DNA of 64,000 nt, from assembly GCF_026000435.1 (NCBI RefSeq), contig NZ_AP026763.1, positions 2,108,001 through 2,172,000 on the forward strand, read 5' to 3'. A program made the translations under genes and the position numbers. The notes under the pieces were generated by a model. The model saw nothing but the letters and a program-made list of their open reading frames with translations, searched no databases and had not been told where the DNA came from. Within the stretch, counting starts at the first letter, position 1, and every line of letters starts with the position of its first letter. Source of the DNA: Vibrio sp. STUT-A11 (lineage in GTDB: Bacteria; Pseudomonadota; Gammaproteobacteria; Enterobacterales; Vibrionaceae). Below, in pieces: positions 60,787 to 64,000 of this stretch.

Positions 60787-61589
60787 CGATGTATTACTCC
60801 AAAACAAACCTGATAACTTGCAGGTAAAAGACCTTTATCGTTTTTGAATTCTTGGTACGCACGTTCTACGTGTAAAAGTTTGCGGCGGCTTGTCAGTGCT
60901 GGAGAGCGCCCACTAACATGGGTTGCTCCGATACCTTTAAGGTCCCGCATAACAGAAAACGCAGAGTCGTACCAAACTGTGATGGAGGTCAAGTCTAGAT
61001 GATGGTCATTGCAGTGAGCTTGCGCCAACGCAATTTTTACCTGATTGAGCGTTATAAAGTTATTGACGTGTTGATATGCATCAATTTTTTTCCATGATTC
61101 ACGTAGTTCGAAAAGTGAACCATCGACAAGAGTAGAGAAAAAGCCTGCTCCCCCTTCTTTCAGAATTCGGCGTACTTCACGCAGCGGATAGCTTAAGTCG
61201 CTACACCACTGCAGCGCCAAACTAGAGAAGACAAAATCGAAGTGATGATCATCAAAAGGCAAATTTTCTGCGTCGGCTAACACATAACTTGCTCGTTCGT
61301 CACCACATCGTTGATGGGCTTTGTTTAGCATCTCTTGAGAGATATCAGCGCAAACCACTTCAGCGCCTCGTTGTTGGAGCAATTCAGAGAAGTATCCTGT
61401 TCCACAACCGAGATCTAAAATGCGCTTGCCTGATAAATCTTCGGGAAGCCTTTCTAATAACCGATTCCCGACATCACGTTGAAAGGCTGCATGAGCATCA
61501 TAGGTATCGGCGGCTTTACCGAATGAAATAGCGATAGCACTCTTATCTTGACCGTCAAGAGCCAGGTCTCTCTGTTCTGCTTGATTCAT
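60783..61589 (-). CDS. bioC: Malonyl-ACP O-methyltransferase
   Basis: Methylates malonyl-ACP so that the fatty-acid machinery can build the pimeloyl chain of biotin. 268 residues; SAM motif I ILDLGCGTGYFSELL (about residue 58), then VCADISQEML and FDFVFSSLALQWC. Start at the bioF stop. No bioH is adjacent. Confidence 0.94.
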   Translation of the reverse strand: MNQAEQRDLALDGQDKSAIAISFGKAADTYDAHAAFQRDVGNRLLERLPEDLSGKRILDLGCGTGYFSELLQQRGAEVVCADISQEMLNKAHQRCGDERASYVLADAENLPFDDHHFDFVFSSLALQWCSDLSYPLREVRRILKEGGAGFFSTLVDGSLFELRESWKKIDAYQHVNNFITLNQVKIALAQAHCNDHHLDLTSITVWYDSAFSVMRDLKGIGATHVSGRSPALTSRRKLLHVERAYQEFKNDKGLLPASYQVCFGVIHR

Positions 61590-62740
61590 TACCGCGCTCC
61601 TAGTGCTTGTTCAAGTGCGTGAGACAATGTTTTGATTTGATCTTTGCTGTGATTCGCCGTCAGGGTGATACGTAATCGGGATGTCCCTACCGGAACCGTC
61701 GGCGGTCGAATCGCCGTAACCCAGAAACCGTGTTGGCGACACGAGTCTGCGACAGTTAATGCTTTTTCTGCATCACCGATAACAAAAGGCTTAATCGGTG
61801 TCAGCGTATCCACAAATCCATCGATATCTTGTAAACACTCAAGATAGTAAGCACTTAGCTCAGCCAGTTTTTCACGTCGCCACCCCTGCTCCTGAACGAT
61901 GGAAACCGCATGAGTCAATGCAAAGGCTTGAGCGGGCGGCATTGCTGTCGAATAAACGTGATGGCGCGCGAATTGAGTCAGGAAATCACCGGTTACTGCA
62001 TCACATAAAATCGCAGCACCTGACATACCAAATGCTTTACCAAAAGTGACAACCAGAATTTCAGGTTTTACGTTAGCACGTTCACAAGAACCGCCGCCGG
62101 TATCTCCGAGAACCCCAATACCGTGCGCATCATCCACTGTCAGCCAGGCGTCATTAGCTCGGGTGAGTTTGGCGATTTCTTCGAGTGGCGAGCAATCACC
62201 ATCCATACTGAAAACGCCTTCCGTCACCACTAAATGGTTACATTCGTTGTTGATAAGCGAGTGGAGATGCTTGAGATCATTATGTTTAAAGCGTTTCATT
62301 TTAGCGGGAGACAACGCACCAGCTTCCATTAAAGACGCGTGATTAAGCCGGTCTTGCAATAAGACATCTGACTTTTCCAGCAAGGTAAACAGTAATGCCT
62401 GATTGGCACTAAAGCCCGAGCCAAACAATATTGCACGCTCATATCCCAACCACTCAGTCAGTGCGGCTTCTAGATTACTGTGCGCAGCACTAAACCCTGT
62501 CACCATGGGAGAAGCACCGCTGCCACTGCCGTAGACACTTAACCCTTGCTGCCAGGCACGAATCAACGCTTGATCATTGGCCAAACCGAGATAATCATTG
62601 CTCGAGAAGTTGATATAGCGTTTACCAGCATGTTCCAGAGTGGACTGGTTACCAGCAAAAACGAGATTCATTGAACGATTCAGCCCCTGCTCTTTGCGCT
62701 GAGCAAGAGCTGATTCGATACGAGACTTAAACGCTGGCAT
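61589..62740 (-). CDS. bioF: 8-amino-7-oxononanoate synthase
   Basis: PLP enzyme condensing pimeloyl-ACP with alanine. PLP lysine is in TFGKAFGMSGAAIL near residue 237; the DDAHGIGVLGDTG motif is about 205. The 383-residue start at MPAFKSRIESA (62740) fits the family and overlaps the bioB end by 14 bp. Confidence 0.95.
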   Translation of the reverse strand: MPAFKSRIESALAQRKEQGLNRSMNLVFAGNQSTLEHAGKRYINFSSNDYLGLANDQALIRAWQQGLSVYGSGSGASPMVTGFSAAHSNLEAALTEWLGYERAILFGSGFSANQALLFTLLEKSDVLLQDRLNHASLMEAGALSPAKMKRFKHNDLKHLHSLINNECNHLVVTEGVFSMDGDCSPLEEIAKLTRANDAWLTVDDAHGIGVLGDTGGGSCERANVKPEILVVTFGKAFGMSGAAILCDAVTGDFLTQFARHHVYSTAMPPAQAFALTHAVSIVQEQGWRREKLAELSAYYLECLQDIDGFVDTLTPIKPFVIGDAEKALTVADSCRQHGFWVTAIRPPTVPVGTSRLRITLTANHSKDQIKTLSHALEQALGAR

Positions 62741-63779
62741 CGTAGAAAAGGTCGTCTTTAGTCGGGCGAGCAGCAACGCGTTCTACCACACGGTCAAGCA
62801 GTTCGTTCTCTTCGATTTCATCCGGCTTTTGCGAAACTTCCTGACTGTTGATGCCCAACTTGTTAAACAGCATCATATCTTTGTCTTCAGAAGGGTTTGG
62901 TGTTGTCAGAAGCTTACAACCGTAGAAAACAGAGTTCGCACCAGCCATAAAACACAACGCTTGCATCTGCTCATTCATGTTTTCGCGTCCCGCAGACAAG
63001 CGAACCGCAGATTGAGGCATCATGATTCGTGCGATAGCAATGAGACGAATAAAATCAAACGGCTCAACATCTTCGACTTTTTCAAGCGGTGTGCCTTTCA
63101 CTTTAACCAGCATGTTGATTGGTACACTTTCTGGATGAGTCGGCAGATTAGCAAGTTCAACTAATAAACCAGCACGGTCGTTGGCACTTTCGCCCATACC
63201 AATGATGCCGCCCGAACAGATTTTCATGCCCGCATCACGAACATGAGATAGCGTGTCCAGACGATCCTGATAAGTGCGAGTAGTGATGATATTGCCGTAA
63301 AACTCAGGTGAGGTATCTAAATTGTGGTTGTAATAATCCAGCCCCGCATCCGCGAGTTGATTCGCTTGCTCTGGCGTCAACATACCCAGCGTCATACAGG
63401 TTTCTAAACCCATACCTTTCACGCCTTTGATCATATCCGTCAAATGCGGCATATCACGCTCTTTCGGGTTTTTCCACGCCGCGCCCATACAAAAACGGGT
63501 AGAACCTGCGTTTTTCGCTTTTTGCGCCGCATCGAGGACACGCTCAACTTCCATCAAACGCTCTTTTTCAATGTCGGTGGTATATCTCGCACTTTGAGGA
63601 CAGTACTTACAGTCTTCTGGGCACGCACCCGTTTTGATTGACAGCAAGGTGCTGACTTGAACGTAATTGGTTTGTTGGTATTGACGGTGTACAAGTTGTG
63701 CTTCGAACAGAAGATCCATGAATGGTTTTTCCATTAGCTCTTGCACTTCTGCATGCGTCCAGTTATGACGTACTTCCAC
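62727..63779 (-). CDS. bioB: Biotin synthase
   Basis: Radical-SAM enzyme inserting sulfur into dethiobiotin. The 4Fe-4S cluster motif is CPEDCKYC near residue 57, with the conserved Cys of the 2Fe-2S cluster in SGGIIG / CMTLG regions. 350 residues. Start GTG at 63779 (VEVRHNWTHAEV) matches the Vibrio form and has AGGA at 6-nt spacing; in-frame codons upstream to 63797 are not conserved. Confidence 0.96.
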   Translation of the reverse strand: MEVRHNWTHAEVQELMEKPFMDLLFEAQLVHRQYQQTNYVQVSTLLSIKTGACPEDCKYCPQSARYTTDIEKERLMEVERVLDAAQKAKNAGSTRFCMGAAWKNPKERDMPHLTDMIKGVKGMGLETCMTLGMLTPEQANQLADAGLDYYNHNLDTSPEFYGNIITTRTYQDRLDTLSHVRDAGMKICSGGIIGMGESANDRAGLLVELANLPTHPESVPINMLVKVKGTPLEKVEDVEPFDFIRLIAIARIMMPQSAVRLSAGRENMNEQMQALCFMAGANSVFYGCKLLTTPNPSEDKDMMLFNKLGINSQEVSQKPDEIEENELLDRVVERVAARPTKDDLFYDASV

Positions 63780-63809
63780 GTGTAATCCTTTGGTCACTTT
63801 TTTTGTTGT

Positions 63810-63844
63810 GTTGACAGTCTACCGAGTCCCGTTAAACTGTCAAC
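63810..63844. promoter_or_regulatory. BirA-type operator and divergent promoters of the bio locus
   Basis: A perfect 9-bp inverted repeat, GTTGACAGT (63810-63818) and ACTGTCAAC (63836-63844), lies between bioB and bioA. Its TTG...CAA span is 33 bp, the size of BirA sites, but the half-site differs from TTGTAAACC. Both arms contain TTGACA; on the minus strand TTGACA and TAGACT (16-bp spacing) make a fair bioB promoter, so binding here would block it. Confidence 0.65.
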
Positions 63845-63909
63845 ATAAGCACAAAATCAAAAGTTTACTTCTGGTTATTTTTTGAACCACACTAATCTTG
63901 GAATTACAC

Positions 63910-64000
63910 ATGGATCTTGCCTTCGACCGCCAACATATCTGGCATCCCTACACTTCTACTCTCACTCCTCTGACCTGCTACCCAGTTGCTTCGGCAGATG
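63910..64000 (+). CDS. bioA: DAPA aminotransferase, cut by window end
   Basis: Only the first 30 residues are in the window: MDLAFDRQHIWHPYTS, then TLTPLTCYPVASAD. The WHPYTS motif is the BioA hallmark near its start. The enzyme converts KAPA to DAPA using S-adenosylmethionine as amino donor. Divergent from bioB across the shared operator. Confidence 0.93.
   Translation, partial: MDLAFDRQHIWHPYTSTLTPLTCYPVASAD

Noticed and set aside
1..64000. tRNA or rRNA genes, CRISPR arrays, insertion sequences, prophage or integron genes
   Set aside because: None seen on reading both strands; no transposase- or integrase-like ORF, no cloverleaf with a CCA-type end that I could support, and no spaced-repeat array.

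Overview
The window looks like a chromosome-1 segment of a marine Vibrio, most likely near the V. parahaemolyticus / V. harveyi / V. alginolyticus group. This rests on the gene set (vicH-type hns, torECA, sapABCDF, pspF-pspABC, bioA divergent from bioBFCD, hisGDCBHAFI, the NhaC-family transporter behind a lysine riboswitch), near-identity of several proteins to remembered Vibrio sequences (BioB, FocA, Gsk, HisB), and moderate GC. The species call is inference. Almost everything is chromosomal core or soft-core; I see no phage, transposase, integron, CRISPR or tRNA.

Left part (1-17 kb): the 3' end of a cardiolipin synthase gene, metC, tag, a tripartite-type RND efflux operon with two adaptor lipoproteins, the phage-shock region (pspABC divergent from pspF, with a sigma-54 promoter and a PspF-type palindrome between them), and the sapABCDF peptide ABC transporter operon.

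Middle-left (17-32 kb): a DUF2750 gene, a manganese-dependent pyrophosphatase divergent from a Fur-box-controlled heavy-metal (probably manganese) transporter, a lone GH36 alpha-galactosidase, the torECA TMAO respiration operon with a TorR-like box, an orphan FetB-like permease, a pair of inverted perfect DnaA boxes, an unannotated-looking 45-residue small protein gene, focA, several small housekeeping genes, tdk and cysS.

Middle (32-52 kb): ppiB-lpxH divergent from cysS, an EAL-HDOD signalling gene, ychJ, a repeat-rich intergenic region (heptamer tandem array, palindromic element, degenerate inverted heptamers), the complete histidine operon with its leader peptide and attenuator, a lysine riboswitch in front of a lysine-type NhaC transporter, hns, gsk and purB (both with PurR operators), mnmA and hflD.

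Right part (52-64 kb): an eight-gene operon (NTF2-like, SDR, flavin amine oxidase-like, DUF1365, Cfa-like methyltransferase, DUF2878, chalcone-isomerase-like, DUF3833) with two TGTAC-type inverted repeats upstream that resemble operators of the B12-dependent MerR/LitR photoregulators, so a probable light/photo-oxidative membrane-lipid response; then htpX, a small 55-residue ORF, and the biotin operon bioBFCD with the start of divergent bioA cut off by the window edge.
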